Below are positions 23,918 to 31,796 of a DNA stretch of 44,439 bases, in pieces. The first letter of the stretch is position 1; the number at the start of each line of letters is the position of its first letter. This DNA comes from an uncultured Clostridia bacterium (GTDB lineage Bacteria > Bacillota > Clostridia > Christensenellales > Borkfalkiaceae): NCBI GenBank assembly GCA_947175325.1, contig CAMWME010000012.1:1-44439 (forward strand), written 5' to 3'. The notes beneath the pieces are model-generated. The model searched no databases, was not told the origin of the DNA, and was given only the letters and a program-made list of their open reading frames with translations. Position numbers and translations under genes: made by a program.

Positions 23918-24787
23918 ATGGATTTTTTCGATTACGCAAACATTGCTCATTATTTCGTCAACACCGATACTTGGTACGTTAAGTATATAGTCGGCGGGCT
24001 GTGCTTTTTAATCGTTTTCGTATTTCAAGCGGTGGGGCTGTTCATTATAGCCGGCCGCGAAGGATACAAAAACAGATGGATGGCTTTCGTACCTTTTCTT
24101 AACACATATTACATCGGCGTTTGCGGGCAGAAGAACAGAACGTTCAAATCCGTTGATACGAGAATCTTTGCTCTCGTTGCTGCGATTTTAGAGGTTTTGC
24201 TCGTTGTCGGTTACGTCGTAAACGATATAGCGTGGATGTATTTGAAGTCTTACAATCTGATCGGATACGAACCCGTAACTAACAGCTACGGACTTAGCTG
24301 GACAGTTGAAACCCTTTCAACAAATATTAAAGCATACCCCGAACTTCTTTGGGCTGTTTGGTGTTTCGAAATTCTTGACAAATACATTTTAAGTTTTATG
24401 GACCTTGCGTTCCTCGTTATGCAAGTGTTTACGCTTTCGGCGTTCTTCCAGACCTTTGCCGCAAGACGATATATGCTTTTCACGATTACGAGCATTCTGT
24501 TCCCCATTCAAGGCATTTTAATCTTCATACTCAGAAACAACAGAGGAATGAACTACCGCGAATATATCCGTCAAGAGCAAGAAAGACAGTACAGAATGTA
24601 CCAGCAGTACCGTAGGCAGCAAAACTTCGACCAAAACCCCTACAACCAAAACCCCTATTCAAAAAGCCCTTACGAAGAATACAACTATAACGGTGGTGGC
24701 ACCGACTCGTCAAAAAGCGGTACGGCTGACGACCCGTTCTCGGAGTTCGGCGGAAGCGATAAAGATAACGACCCGTTTGAAAATTAA
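23918..24787 (+). CDS. Multi-pass membrane protein with polar Gln/Asn/Tyr-rich tail
   Basis: Function not recognised. The 289-residue protein has about four hydrophobic segments within 1-210, including GGLCFLIVFVFQAVGLFII and FALVAAILEVLLVVGYV, and a loop GYKNRWMAFVPFLNTYYIG that recalls clostridial DUF5684-like small membrane proteins (xxxAxxPFxNxY). From about 215 it turns into a low-complexity hydrophilic tail rich in Gln, Arg, Asn, Tyr, Ser and Asp, with repeated QNPY units and DDPFSEFGG and DNDPFEN near the end. AGGTGG precedes the ATG, and a TATAAT at 23890-23895 may be its -10. A terminator follows, so it seems to be a single-gene unit. Confidence 0.75.
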   Translation: MDFFDYANIAHYFVNTDTWYVKYIVGGLCFLIVFVFQAVGLFIIAGREGYKNRWMAFVPFLNTYYIGVCGQKNRTFKSVDTRIFALVAAILEVLLVVGYVVNDIAWMYLKSYNLIGYEPVTNSYGLSWTVETLSTNIKAYPELLWAVWCFEILDKYILSFMDLAFLVMQVFTLSAFFQTFAARRYMLFTITSILFPIQGILIFILRNNRGMNYREYIRQEQERQYRMYQQYRRQQNFDQNPYNQNPYSKSPYEEYNYNGGGTDSSKSGTADDPFSEFGGSDKDNDPFEN

Positions 24788-24797
24788 TTAATCTATT

Positions 24798-24826
24798 AAA
24801 AAGAGTACTTCAAAAGTACTCTTTTT
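24798..24826 (+). terminator. Intrinsic terminator before mnmE
   Basis: AAAAAGAGTACTT (24798-24810) pairs perfectly with 24814-24826 around CAA; the T-rich right arm doubles as the U-tract, and the symmetric A/T ends make it bidirectional. It abuts the mnmE -35 box. Confidence 0.88.
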
Positions 24827-24827
24827 C

Positions 24828-24855
24828 TTTACATTTTTACGTTCGGGTGTTATAC
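24828..24855 (+). promoter_or_regulatory. Promoter of mnmE
   Basis: TTTACA (24828-24833), 16 bp, TATACT (24850-24855). A second TATACT at 24883-24888 is too close to the ATG to leave its GAGG ribosome site upstream of a useful leader. Confidence 0.65.
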
Positions 24856-24898
24856 TTTTATCAAGAGTGTATAAGTTTAAGTTATACTTTGAGGTTTT

Positions 24899-26194
24899 AT
24901 GCAAGAAAGTATTGCGGCAATTGCTACCGCGCCCGGCACGGGCGGCGTTGCAATAATCAGAATAAGCGGCAAAAATTGCCTTGAAATCGCTAATAAAATT
25001 TTTACGCCTAAAAAGGATTTCAAGCCGAATTATATGTACGCCGGACATATAGAGGGCGACGGGTTCACCGACTACGGCTTTTTGGTGTATTTCAAAGCGC
25101 CAAAAACCTTCACGGGCGAGGACGTAATCGAGCTTCACTGCCACGGCGGCGTGCAAATTGCAAGGGGCATTTTAAAAAAGTGCATATCCCTCGGCGCGCG
25201 CCTTGCGGAGAGGGGTGAGTTCACTAAACGCGCCTTTTTAAACGGCAAACTTACCCTTGCCTCGGCTGAGGGTATGGCGGATATGATTAACGCCGAAAGC
25301 TTGGCTCTCTTGCGTGCGGGAAGTATGCTTTACGGCGAAAAGCTTTCTAACGAGGTTAAGACCCTTCAAAACTCGTTAAAAGACGTTTTGGCGGAGGTTG
25401 CCGTTGAAATTGATTACCCCGAGGAAGACGAAGGCGGGCTCGATTTAAAAAGAATAGCCGCGAAGGTTGCCGCCTTGAAAGCCGAAGTAGACGGGCTCGT
25501 TGCAAGCTACAAGTGCGGTAAAAAGATTAAAGAGGGTGTAACCGTAGCGCTTTGCGGCAAACCCAATACGGGTAAAAGCTCACTATTGAACGCGCTGTTG
25601 GGGTATGAAAAGGCTATCGTTTCGGCAGAAGAAGGCACCACGCGTGACGCCGTTGAAGGGGCTATCGAGATAGACGGAGTAAAATACAACCTTATTGATA
25701 CCGCCGGCATACGCGAGCGCGCCGGTAACGTGGAAAGCATAGGCATAGAGCGTGCAAGAAAAATAATAAACTCAGCCGATATAATTCTTTCTGTCAGTGA
25801 AGGGGAAGGAGTTGAACTTCCCGAAGAAACTAACGGCGAAGTTATAAAGGTATTCAATAAATCCGACTTGAAAAAACCCGTCGGCGATTACGATATCGCC
25901 GTGTCTGCAAAGACTGGCGACGGTATAGAAAATCTTAAAAAACTTATTGCAGAAAAGTCCGTTGGCGACACCGCTTTGGATAAAGCTTATATAGTTGAAG
26001 AAAGGCATTACACTGCACTGATAAGGGCGGCGGAAGCCTTAAAATCCGCAACGGTAAACCTTGAAATTCTTACATTGGATTTAATTGCAGTGGACTTAAA
26101 AGAGGCGTGGGACGCGCTTGGAGAAATCACCGGCGAAACCGCAAATGAAGAAATTATTTCAACCGTTTTTGCAAAATTCTGCGTTGGAAAATAA
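24899..26194 (+). CDS. mnmE: tRNA uridine-5-carboxymethylaminomethyl modification GTPase
   Basis: With MnmG it modifies the wobble uridine of certain tRNAs. The 431-residue chain begins with IAAIATAPGTGGVAIIRISG in the folate-binding N-domain, contains GRGEFT-like ERGEFTKRAFLNGKL, an inserted G domain with G1 GKPNTGKSS and G3 DTAGIRE, G4 as NKSD, and ends with the invariant Cys motif FCVGK. It is slightly shorter than the usual 450-460 because of a compact G-domain loop region. GAGG precedes the ATG. In many genomes mnmG follows, but here a structured repeat and a LysR gene come next. Confidence 0.96.
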   Translation: MQESIAAIATAPGTGGVAIIRISGKNCLEIANKIFTPKKDFKPNYMYAGHIEGDGFTDYGFLVYFKAPKTFTGEDVIELHCHGGVQIARGILKKCISLGARLAERGEFTKRAFLNGKLTLASAEGMADMINAESLALLRAGSMLYGEKLSNEVKTLQNSLKDVLAEVAVEIDYPEEDEGGLDLKRIAAKVAALKAEVDGLVASYKCGKKIKEGVTVALCGKPNTGKSSLLNALLGYEKAIVSAEEGTTRDAVEGAIEIDGVKYNLIDTAGIRERAGNVESIGIERARKIINSADIILSVSEGEGVELPEETNGEVIKVFNKSDLKKPVGDYDIAVSAKTGDGIENLKKLIAEKSVGDTALDKAYIVEERHYTALIRAAEALKSATVNLEILTLDLIAVDLKEAWDALGEITGETANEEIISTVFAKFCVGK

Positions 26195-26207
26195 TTGCGT
26201 AAATATG

Positions 26208-26348
26208 CGTTATTTCAAGCATATATGGGGACGAAACCTTGATTTCTCAAAACAGCACAGTGCGCTGTTTTGCAAGGTTGAGATGAGCAAACGCATAAGG
26301 GGCGTTTGCGGTGACCGAGGCGGCTGCACTGTCCTTACTGCCGCCGAG
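26208..26348 (+). repeat. 141-nt structured intergenic repeat, copy 2
   Basis: Second copy of the element at 795-935, same length, 131 of 141 positions identical. Hairpin I: 26235-26241 plus 26248-26256 pair with 26264-26272 plus 26273-26279, leaving a 6-nt bulge. Hairpin II: GCAAACGC (26287-26294) with GCGTTTGC (26302-26309), where the pair 26293/26303 is G-C against A-T in copy 1. Hairpin III: GGCGGC (26319-26324) with GCCGCC (26340-26345). It starts 13 nt after the mnmE stop and ends 24 nt before the LysR start, in the same orientation relative to the downstream gene as copy 1. Confidence 0.9.
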
Positions 26349-26372
26349 ACTGTTTAGGAGTTAGGTAAGACT

Positions 26373-27260
26373 ATGGTAAATTTGGAACTTTACAAAGTAT
26401 TTTATACGGTAGCTAAATGCGGCTCTTTAACAAAAGCCGCACAAGAGCTTTTTATATCTCAGCCCGCCGTATCGCAAGCCATAAAACAGCTTGAAGGTCA
26501 GCTCGGCGTTTCGCTTTTCAACCGCACACATAAGGGCATGGAGCTTTCCGCCGGCGGCGGCAAGCTTATTTATAATCAGGTTGAAGAAGCGCTTGAGCTT
26601 TTAGAGGGTGCCGAGAATAAGCTTACAGAGCTTAAAACTACGGCAACCGGCACTATAAGGATAGGCGCTACCGATTCTATTTTCTTTTACGTTTTATCCG
26701 ATAAGCTTGCTCAGTTTAACGAGAAGTACCCCGCGGTTAAATTCGAACTTATTTCTTCCACTTCACCGAACACGGTCAACCAGCTTAAAGAAGGGCGGTG
26801 CGATATTGCCTTTATAAACCTTCCCTTAGAAGACGAGGACGTAAGGTTTTACGGCACGGTCACGCACCTTTCGGACGTGTTCGTTGCGGGCAAAAAATAC
26901 GCAGAGCTTCAGCTGGAAGAAATTCCTTTAAAGCGTTTACACGATTATCCGCTTATGATGATTGAAGCGAACACCGTTGCTCGCCGCGCGCTTGCGTCGT
27001 CCGAAGAAATTTTGGGCGTGCATTTTACACCGGACGTCGAGGTCGCCAACTGGGATTTAATGAAAAAACTCGTAGCAAAGGGAATGGGCGTAGGCTGTAT
27101 TCCCCGTGAGTACTGCACGGCGGAGTTTGAAAACGGAGAGCTTTTCGAACTGAAAACTACCCCCACGCTGCCCGTTCGCGGGATAGGCGTTGCAATTGCA
27201 AAGCACGTAACCCTTTCGTTTGCAATGAAAGAGTTTTTGTCAATGTTCAACAAGGATTAA
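26373..27260 (+). CDS. LysR-family transcriptional regulator
   Basis: A 295-residue regulator. The winged helix-turn-helix is at about 1-62 (LYKVFYTVAKCGSLTKAAQ and ISQPAVSQAIKQLE, LFNRTHKGMELS); the C-terminal part has the two-lobed periplasmic-binding-like effector domain (GTIRIGATDSIFFYVL, CDIAFINLPLE). The effector is unknown. Unlike many LysR genes it is not divergent from a target gene; it runs with holA, 3 nt downstream. AGGAG precedes the ATG. A copy of the structured repeat lies just upstream and could be part of its leader. Confidence 0.93.
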   Translation: MVNLELYKVFYTVAKCGSLTKAAQELFISQPAVSQAIKQLEGQLGVSLFNRTHKGMELSAGGGKLIYNQVEEALELLEGAENKLTELKTTATGTIRIGATDSIFFYVLSDKLAQFNEKYPAVKFELISSTSPNTVNQLKEGRCDIAFINLPLEDEDVRFYGTVTHLSDVFVAGKKYAELQLEEIPLKRLHDYPLMMIEANTVARRALASSEEILGVHFTPDVEVANWDLMKKLVAKGMGVGCIPREYCTAEFENGELFELKTTPTLPVRGIGVAIAKHVTLSFAMKEFLSMFNKD

Positions 27261-27263
27261 CAA

Positions 27264-28244
27264 ATGGAGTATACCGAGCTTAAACAAAGCATTACGGAAG
27301 GTGCGAAGTCTATCTATCTTTTAGAGGGAGACGACGCCTACTTCCGAATGAAGGGCGAGGAGCAGATTAAATCTGCTTTTTTGGAAATGCCCGAACTCAA
27401 CTTTACGTCATTCGACGGCGAAACCTTAAAGGGAAGCGGAATTTCCGCTCTCGTTTCTGCTGTTAAAAATTATCCGTTTATGGCGGAAAAGCGCGTAGTA
27501 AAGGTAAGCGAATTTTACCCTACCGAAAACGAGTACGAAAATTATTTAAAAAATCTTTTCGAAAATTTTCCTCCGTCGGCAATTCTCATTATCGTCAACA
27601 CGGGTGCGAAGAAGGGCGTTGACTTAAAGCGCAAGCATGCGGTAACCTTCGTCAACTGCGGCAAGGCCGACCCCGAAACCGTTTCGAAGTGGGTCTATAT
27701 CACGCTTAGGCGCGCGGGCGTAAACACTTCCACGTCGTGCTCAGAGCGAATCGCCGAATACTGCCTTTACAATATGGCGCGTGTTGCGGTTGAAGTTCAG
27801 AAGCTTATCGACTATAAACAAGAGGGAACGTTAACCCGTGAAGAGGTTGACGAGCTTGTTTTTAAAGACGCCGATTACAGAATTTACGAGTTGACTAACG
27901 CCGCCGCAAGCCGTAATTTTACCAAGTTTTGCGAGGTTGCGGACGAACTTCAAAAGAAGGCGGGTGACGAGGTTTTCCTTTTAAACGGGCTTTTCAATTA
28001 CTTCAAAAACCTACTAACCGTAATCTCGTCGGGCGAGAGCAATGCAGAGCTTTCCAAGCTTTTAAAAATGAAAGAATTTGCCGTAAAAAAGAGCCGTGAA
28101 CAAGCCGAAAGGATAGGACAGACCCGGTTAGAGGAATGGGTCGGATATATTTATTCGGCAATCTCGGATATGAAGTGCGGGCGTTTGACCCCTCAAAGTG
28201 CCCTACAAACGGTAGAAAATGCAATATTTTTTGGTATTGGATAA
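27264..28244 (+). CDS. holA: DNA polymerase III delta subunit
   Basis: Clamp-loader subunit that opens the beta sliding clamp. The 326-residue product has the HolA layout: an N-terminal AAA+-like domain with IYLLEGDDAYFRMKGEEQI and NYPFMAEKRVVKV, a KKGVDLKRK segment where other clamp loaders have functional P-loop or SRC motifs, then a helical lid with LINGLFNYFKNL-like LLNGLFNYFKNLLTV and a C-terminal collar domain ending GRLTPQSALQTVENAIF. No functional P-loop is expected or seen. AAGGA precedes the ATG. It starts 3 nt after the LysR gene, so they share a transcript. Confidence 0.9.
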   Translation: MEYTELKQSITEGAKSIYLLEGDDAYFRMKGEEQIKSAFLEMPELNFTSFDGETLKGSGISALVSAVKNYPFMAEKRVVKVSEFYPTENEYENYLKNLFENFPPSAILIIVNTGAKKGVDLKRKHAVTFVNCGKADPETVSKWVYITLRRAGVNTSTSCSERIAEYCLYNMARVAVEVQKLIDYKQEGTLTREEVDELVFKDADYRIYELTNAAASRNFTKFCEVADELQKKAGDEVFLLNGLFNYFKNLLTVISSGESNAELSKLLKMKEFAVKKSREQAERIGQTRLEEWVGYIYSAISDMKCGRLTPQSALQTVENAIFFGIG

Positions 28245-28251
28245 AATTAGT

Positions 28252-28276
28252 TAGGCGTAAACGCTTTATTTTTTGA
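28252..28276 (+). terminator. Weak candidate terminator after holA
   Basis: AGGCGT and ACGCTT form a short stem, followed by TATTTTTT. The stem is only 5-6 bp, so efficiency may be low. Confidence 0.4.
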
Positions 28277-28334
28277 AATATAAATTATATAATATAGTTA
28301 AACATAGCACTAAATTTTTCGTTCGGTGATTGAT

Positions 28335-29177
28335 ATGGGAAATAATTTACTAAATGAGCAACCTCAAAGTATTGGGGACCGGTTTCAAGCTTTTTTTAAC
28401 AGCTCCGCCGGAAATTGGGTGGGCTACGTACTGCAGTTTCTTTTGATAGCCGCAGTCTTTTATTACGTTTTTAAAATTTTAAAGGTTAACAAGGGCGGTA
28501 AGTTTATCGCCGTAGTAACGGTTGCCGTTATCGTAAGCGGCTTGGCTTTCGCACTCACCGACAAATTCTCGCAAGAGCTTCTTCTCATAGTTATCTTAAT
28601 GATAGCGCTGTTGATTTTCACTATGTTCCATACGGAAATTAAGCGTACCTTGCTTGACTCAAATATCAAAAAGAGCAAGAAGCAAGATAACATTACAGTA
28701 ACCGGTGTGGAGCTTATCATCGAAGAAACGGTGCGCGCCGTACAGAATATGTCCAAAAAAGACATAGGCGCACTTATCGTTCTTTCCAACGAAAATCTTC
28801 CCGAAGGTATTATCGAAAGCGGCACGGTAGTAAACGCCGACATAACCGCGCAAATGATAGAGGCTGTTTTCTATCCCAAAGCTCCCTTGCACGACGGCGC
28901 TATGGTAATAGAGGGAACCAAAATCTATGCGGCTGGTTGTTTCTTGCCCCTTGCACAGAGTGAAAAACTTCCCAAGGATATGGGCAGCCGCCACCGTGCA
29001 GCGCTTGGCGTAACGTCGGTTGCAAGCGTAACGGCAATAGTCGTATCCGAAGAAACGGGTATTATCTCTATCGCTAAAAACGGAGTTATAAGAAAGAAAT
29101 ACGCCGACGCGGCGGACATTAAAAACGCACTTTCCGAATACTACTGGTCAGACCTTACGGCGGAGGGCAAATTATGA
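28335..29177 (+). CDS. cdaA: Diadenylate cyclase CdaA
   Basis: Membrane enzyme that makes cyclic di-AMP from two ATP, a signal for turgor and cell-wall control. The 280-residue protein has three hydrophobic segments at about 29-48, 56-75 and 82-98, then the DAC domain with DGA at 187-189 and RHR at 219-221, both intact. I chose ATG 28335, which has GGTGA five bases upstream; a GTG at 28326 lies on that site. It heads a tightly packed gene run. The next gene overlaps by 4 nt and encodes only a 35-residue membrane peptide where cdaR normally stands, and no glmM follows. Confidence 0.95.
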   Translation: MGNNLLNEQPQSIGDRFQAFFNSSAGNWVGYVLQFLLIAAVFYYVFKILKVNKGGKFIAVVTVAVIVSGLAFALTDKFSQELLLIVILMIALLIFTMFHTEIKRTLLDSNIKKSKKQDNITVTGVELIIEETVRAVQNMSKKDIGALIVLSNENLPEGIIESGTVVNADITAQMIEAVFYPKAPLHDGAMVIEGTKIYAAGCFLPLAQSEKLPKDMGSRHRAALGVTSVASVTAIVVSEETGIISIAKNGVIRKKYADAADIKNALSEYYWSDLTAEGKL

Positions 29178-29281
29178 AAAAGTTCACAAATTTCCTTGTA
29201 GGATTATTCACCAAACATATTCCCATCAAAATCCTTGCCGTCGCGCTTGCCGTGTTCGCAGTGTTGGTTTTAAACGTGTGA
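29174..29281 (+). CDS. 35-residue single-span membrane peptide in the position of cdaR
   Basis: A short frame that starts inside the cdaA stop (ATGA overlap) and ends 7 nt before the next gene. The peptide begins MKKFTNFLVGLF, then IPIKILAVALAVFAVLVLNV, a basic N-terminus plus one membrane helix. CdaR (YbbR) proteins begin in just this way before their extracellular YbbR repeats: a basic stretch, then a helix with KILAL-like residues. So it looks like a CdaR reduced to its anchor, or a microprotein that took its place. No YbbR-like coding follows after the stop in any frame I can see. GAGGG overlapping its end serves the next gene. Confidence 0.7.
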   Translation: MKKFTNFLVGLFTKHIPIKILAVALAVFAVLVLNV

Positions 29282-29288
29282 GGGTTCT

Positions 29289-30464
29289 ATGAGCGCAATA
29301 AAAATTCCCGATATCCTTTTACCGGCAGACGGCGTAGATTTGTGTGCGTGGGCTGTTAACGCTTGCGACCAATACACCTCCGATTTACCGTATTGGCAAA
29401 AGGTTGAAAGAATTGCGGCGGGTAAACCCTCGGCTTATAACTTAATATTTCCCGAGATTTATCTCAATAACGAGCCCGAAAAGCGTATCGCGCGCATCAA
29501 CGAAACCATGCGCGAGTACCTTTCGGGCGGCATTTTTAAAAAGGTATCGGGCGGGTTTATTCTCGTTGAACGCACCACGCCTTCGGGTACGCGAACGGGC
29601 ATAATCCTTGCCGTCGATTTGGAAGATTACTCTTACGAAAAGGGTGCAAAAACCCTTATCCGCTCAACCGAGGCAACCATTCAAGAAAGAATTCCTCCCA
29701 GAGTTGAAATAAGAAAAAACGCCCCCTTGGAGCTTCCGCACGTTATGCTTTTGTATAACGACGAAAAAAACTCGGTTTTAAACGCCGTAACCCGCGGAAA
29801 AGTTCTGTACGACTTTGATTTAATGTGCGGCGGCGGACATATTAAGGGCACTTATATCGACAATTCCGAGGAAGTGAAAACCGCTTTCTATTCGCTATTG
29901 ATCGGAAGCGAAGACCTATTATTCGCGGTCGGGGACGGGAACCATTCCCTTGCCACGGCGAAAAAGTGTTGGGATAATTTAAAAAACACTTTAAGCGAAA
30001 AGGAAAAAGGGAACCATCCCGCAAGGTTTGCGCTTGTGGAGGCGGTCAACGTCTACGATAAAGCGTTGAAGTTCGAGCCTATTCATAGGCTCATCAAAAC
30101 CGATAAATGCGATGCGTTTTTGAAAAATATGCAAACTTCGGGCAGCGGAAATGCGTATATTGTAGTGAAGGGTGTAAAATCGCAAATTCCCTTTAACGGA
30201 AATACCCCCGAAGGGATAAAAGAGCTTGATAAGTATATTTCGGCTTTTCTTGCCGAAAACGGCGGTGAAGTAGACTACATTCACGGCGAAGAAGATTTGA
30301 TTAAATTTACCGAAAACGGCGGTGTAGGCGTGTTGCTTCCCGCTATCGGTAAAAACGATTTATTCAGCCTGATAAAGAAAAACGGCAACTTGCCTAAAAA
30401 GACTTTTTCTATGGGCGAGGGCTACGAAAAGCGTTATTACGTTGAAGCAAAGGCGATAATTTAA
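29289..30464 (+). CDS. DUF1015 family protein
   Basis: A 391-residue protein of the DUF1015 family, recognised from YNLIFPEIYL, LVERTTPSGTRTGIILAVDLEDY, the GDGNHSLATAKKCWDNL segment (equivalent of the DGHHR motif of the family) and the LFALVEA-like RFALVEAVNVYD stretch. The biochemical role is not established; the family often neighbours amino-acid genes such as serA in Clostridia. Here it lies 7 nt after the membrane peptide gene and 9 nt before aspartokinase, which again links it to amino-acid biosynthesis. GAGGG is the ribosome site. Confidence 0.85.
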   Translation: MSAIKIPDILLPADGVDLCAWAVNACDQYTSDLPYWQKVERIAAGKPSAYNLIFPEIYLNNEPEKRIARINETMREYLSGGIFKKVSGGFILVERTTPSGTRTGIILAVDLEDYSYEKGAKTLIRSTEATIQERIPPRVEIRKNAPLELPHVMLLYNDEKNSVLNAVTRGKVLYDFDLMCGGGHIKGTYIDNSEEVKTAFYSLLIGSEDLLFAVGDGNHSLATAKKCWDNLKNTLSEKEKGNHPARFALVEAVNVYDKALKFEPIHRLIKTDKCDAFLKNMQTSGSGNAYIVVKGVKSQIPFNGNTPEGIKELDKYISAFLAENGGEVDYIHGEEDLIKFTENGGVGVLLPAIGKNDLFSLIKKNGNLPKKTFSMGEGYEKRYYVEAKAII

Positions 30465-30473
30465 GGAAGACTT

Positions 30474-31793
30474 ATGTCAGTTAAGGTTTGTAAATTCGGC
30501 GGTACGTCTATGGCGGACGGCAACGTCATAAACGGAGTTAAAAAAATAATAGAAAGCGATGCAGAGCGCAAATACGTGGTAGTTTCCGCCCCCGGTAAAA
30601 GATACTCGGGCGATACCAAGGTTACCGACCTTTTGTATGCCTCTTATGCAGAGCTTCAAAAAAGCGGCACTTGCAAAAAAAGCTTTACCGCCGTTCGCGC
30701 GCGCTACGTGTCGCTCGTTAAAGAGCTGAATATTCCGTTTGATATCGACGCGCTTTTAGACGAAACCGAGGCTATGATAGAGCGGGAAAAGAGTGAAGAT
30801 TTCACCGCTTCACGCGGGGAATACCTTTGCGCGCGCATAGTTGCGGAAGTTTTGGACGCCGAGTTTATTGACGCCAAGGACGTCATTTTCTTCAACGAAG
30901 ACGGTAGTTTAGACGGTGAAAAATCGTATAAAGCCATATCTTTTGCCGTTTCGGGTGCGGAACGTGCCGTAATTCCGGGTTTCTACGGAAGGGGTGCAGA
31001 CGGCAAGGTTAAAACCTTTACCCGCGGCGGTTCGGATATTTCGGGCTCCATAGTTGCCCGTGCGGTGAACGCCACCGTTTACGAGAACTGGACGGACGTT
31101 TCGGGCTTCCTTGCGTGCGATCCGCGCATAGTTGATAGCCCCGTAAAAATCAAAACCATATCCTATAAGGAACTGCGCGAGCTCAGCTATATGGGCGCAA
31201 ACGTTTTACATAGCGACAGTATTTTTCCTCTGCGTAAGGCAAATATCCCCATACAGATTAAAAATACCTTCAGCCCTCAAGACGCGGGCACTTCGATTCT
31301 TCCCAGCACGCGCTATACGCCAAGCGGAAGCTTAGTAACGGGCGTTGCCGGCAAAAAGAATTTCACCGTACTTTTCATTGAAAAATCGCATATGAACGCC
31401 GAAGTCGGCTTTATCTGCAAGGTTTTGGGCGTATTCGTTGAAGAAAATATCCCCATCGAGCATATTCCTTCGGGCATAGATACTATGTCTATCGTCGTTG
31501 AAAGCGGTAGGCTTTCTAAGGAAAAGCTTGAAGTAATAATAGAAAAAATCAAAGCGGCGGTTGCGCCCGATATTATCCGCGTAATTGAAGATATAGCTTT
31601 AATTGCAACGGTTGGGCACGGAATGTCCTCGTCAGTCGGTACTTCCGCAAGGCTTTTCAACGCAATCGCTAACGCAAATATCAACATAAAAATGATAGAC
31701 CAAGGGTCAAGCGAGCTGAACATTATAGTCGGCGTGCAAAACGAAGACTACGAAAAATGTATCCGCGCCATCTATTCCGAATTTTTCAATTAA
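30474..31793 (+). CDS. lysC: Aspartate kinase
   Basis: Phosphorylates aspartate, the first step to lysine, threonine, methionine and diaminopimelate. The 439-residue protein has KFGGTSM at 7-13, TRGGSDISGS, ENWTDVSGFLACDPR, LSYMGANVLHSDSIFPL, and a C-terminal pair of ACT regulatory domains (about 300-439) with VGHGMSSSVGTSARLF and MIDQGSSELNIIVGV, so feedback control by an amino acid is expected. It is monofunctional, with no homoserine dehydrogenase part. AAGGAAG precedes the ATG. It sits in the cdaA-aro gene run and links peptidoglycan precursor supply with c-di-AMP in genome position only. Confidence 0.96.
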   Translation: MSVKVCKFGGTSMADGNVINGVKKIIESDAERKYVVVSAPGKRYSGDTKVTDLLYASYAELQKSGTCKKSFTAVRARYVSLVKELNIPFDIDALLDETEAMIEREKSEDFTASRGEYLCARIVAEVLDAEFIDAKDVIFFNEDGSLDGEKSYKAISFAVSGAERAVIPGFYGRGADGKVKTFTRGGSDISGSIVARAVNATVYENWTDVSGFLACDPRIVDSPVKIKTISYKELRELSYMGANVLHSDSIFPLRKANIPIQIKNTFSPQDAGTSILPSTRYTPSGSLVTGVAGKKNFTVLFIEKSHMNAEVGFICKVLGVFVEENIPIEHIPSGIDTMSIVVESGRLSKEKLEVIIEKIKAAVAPDIIRVIEDIALIATVGHGMSSSVGTSARLFNAIANANINIKMIDQGSSELNIIVGVQNEDYEKCIRAIYSEFFN

Positions 31794-31796
31794 TTA

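Noticed and set aside
26118-26357. Open frame from the end of mnmE through repeat copy 2
   Set aside because: It overlaps mnmE in another frame and continues into the structured repeat; no ribosome site.
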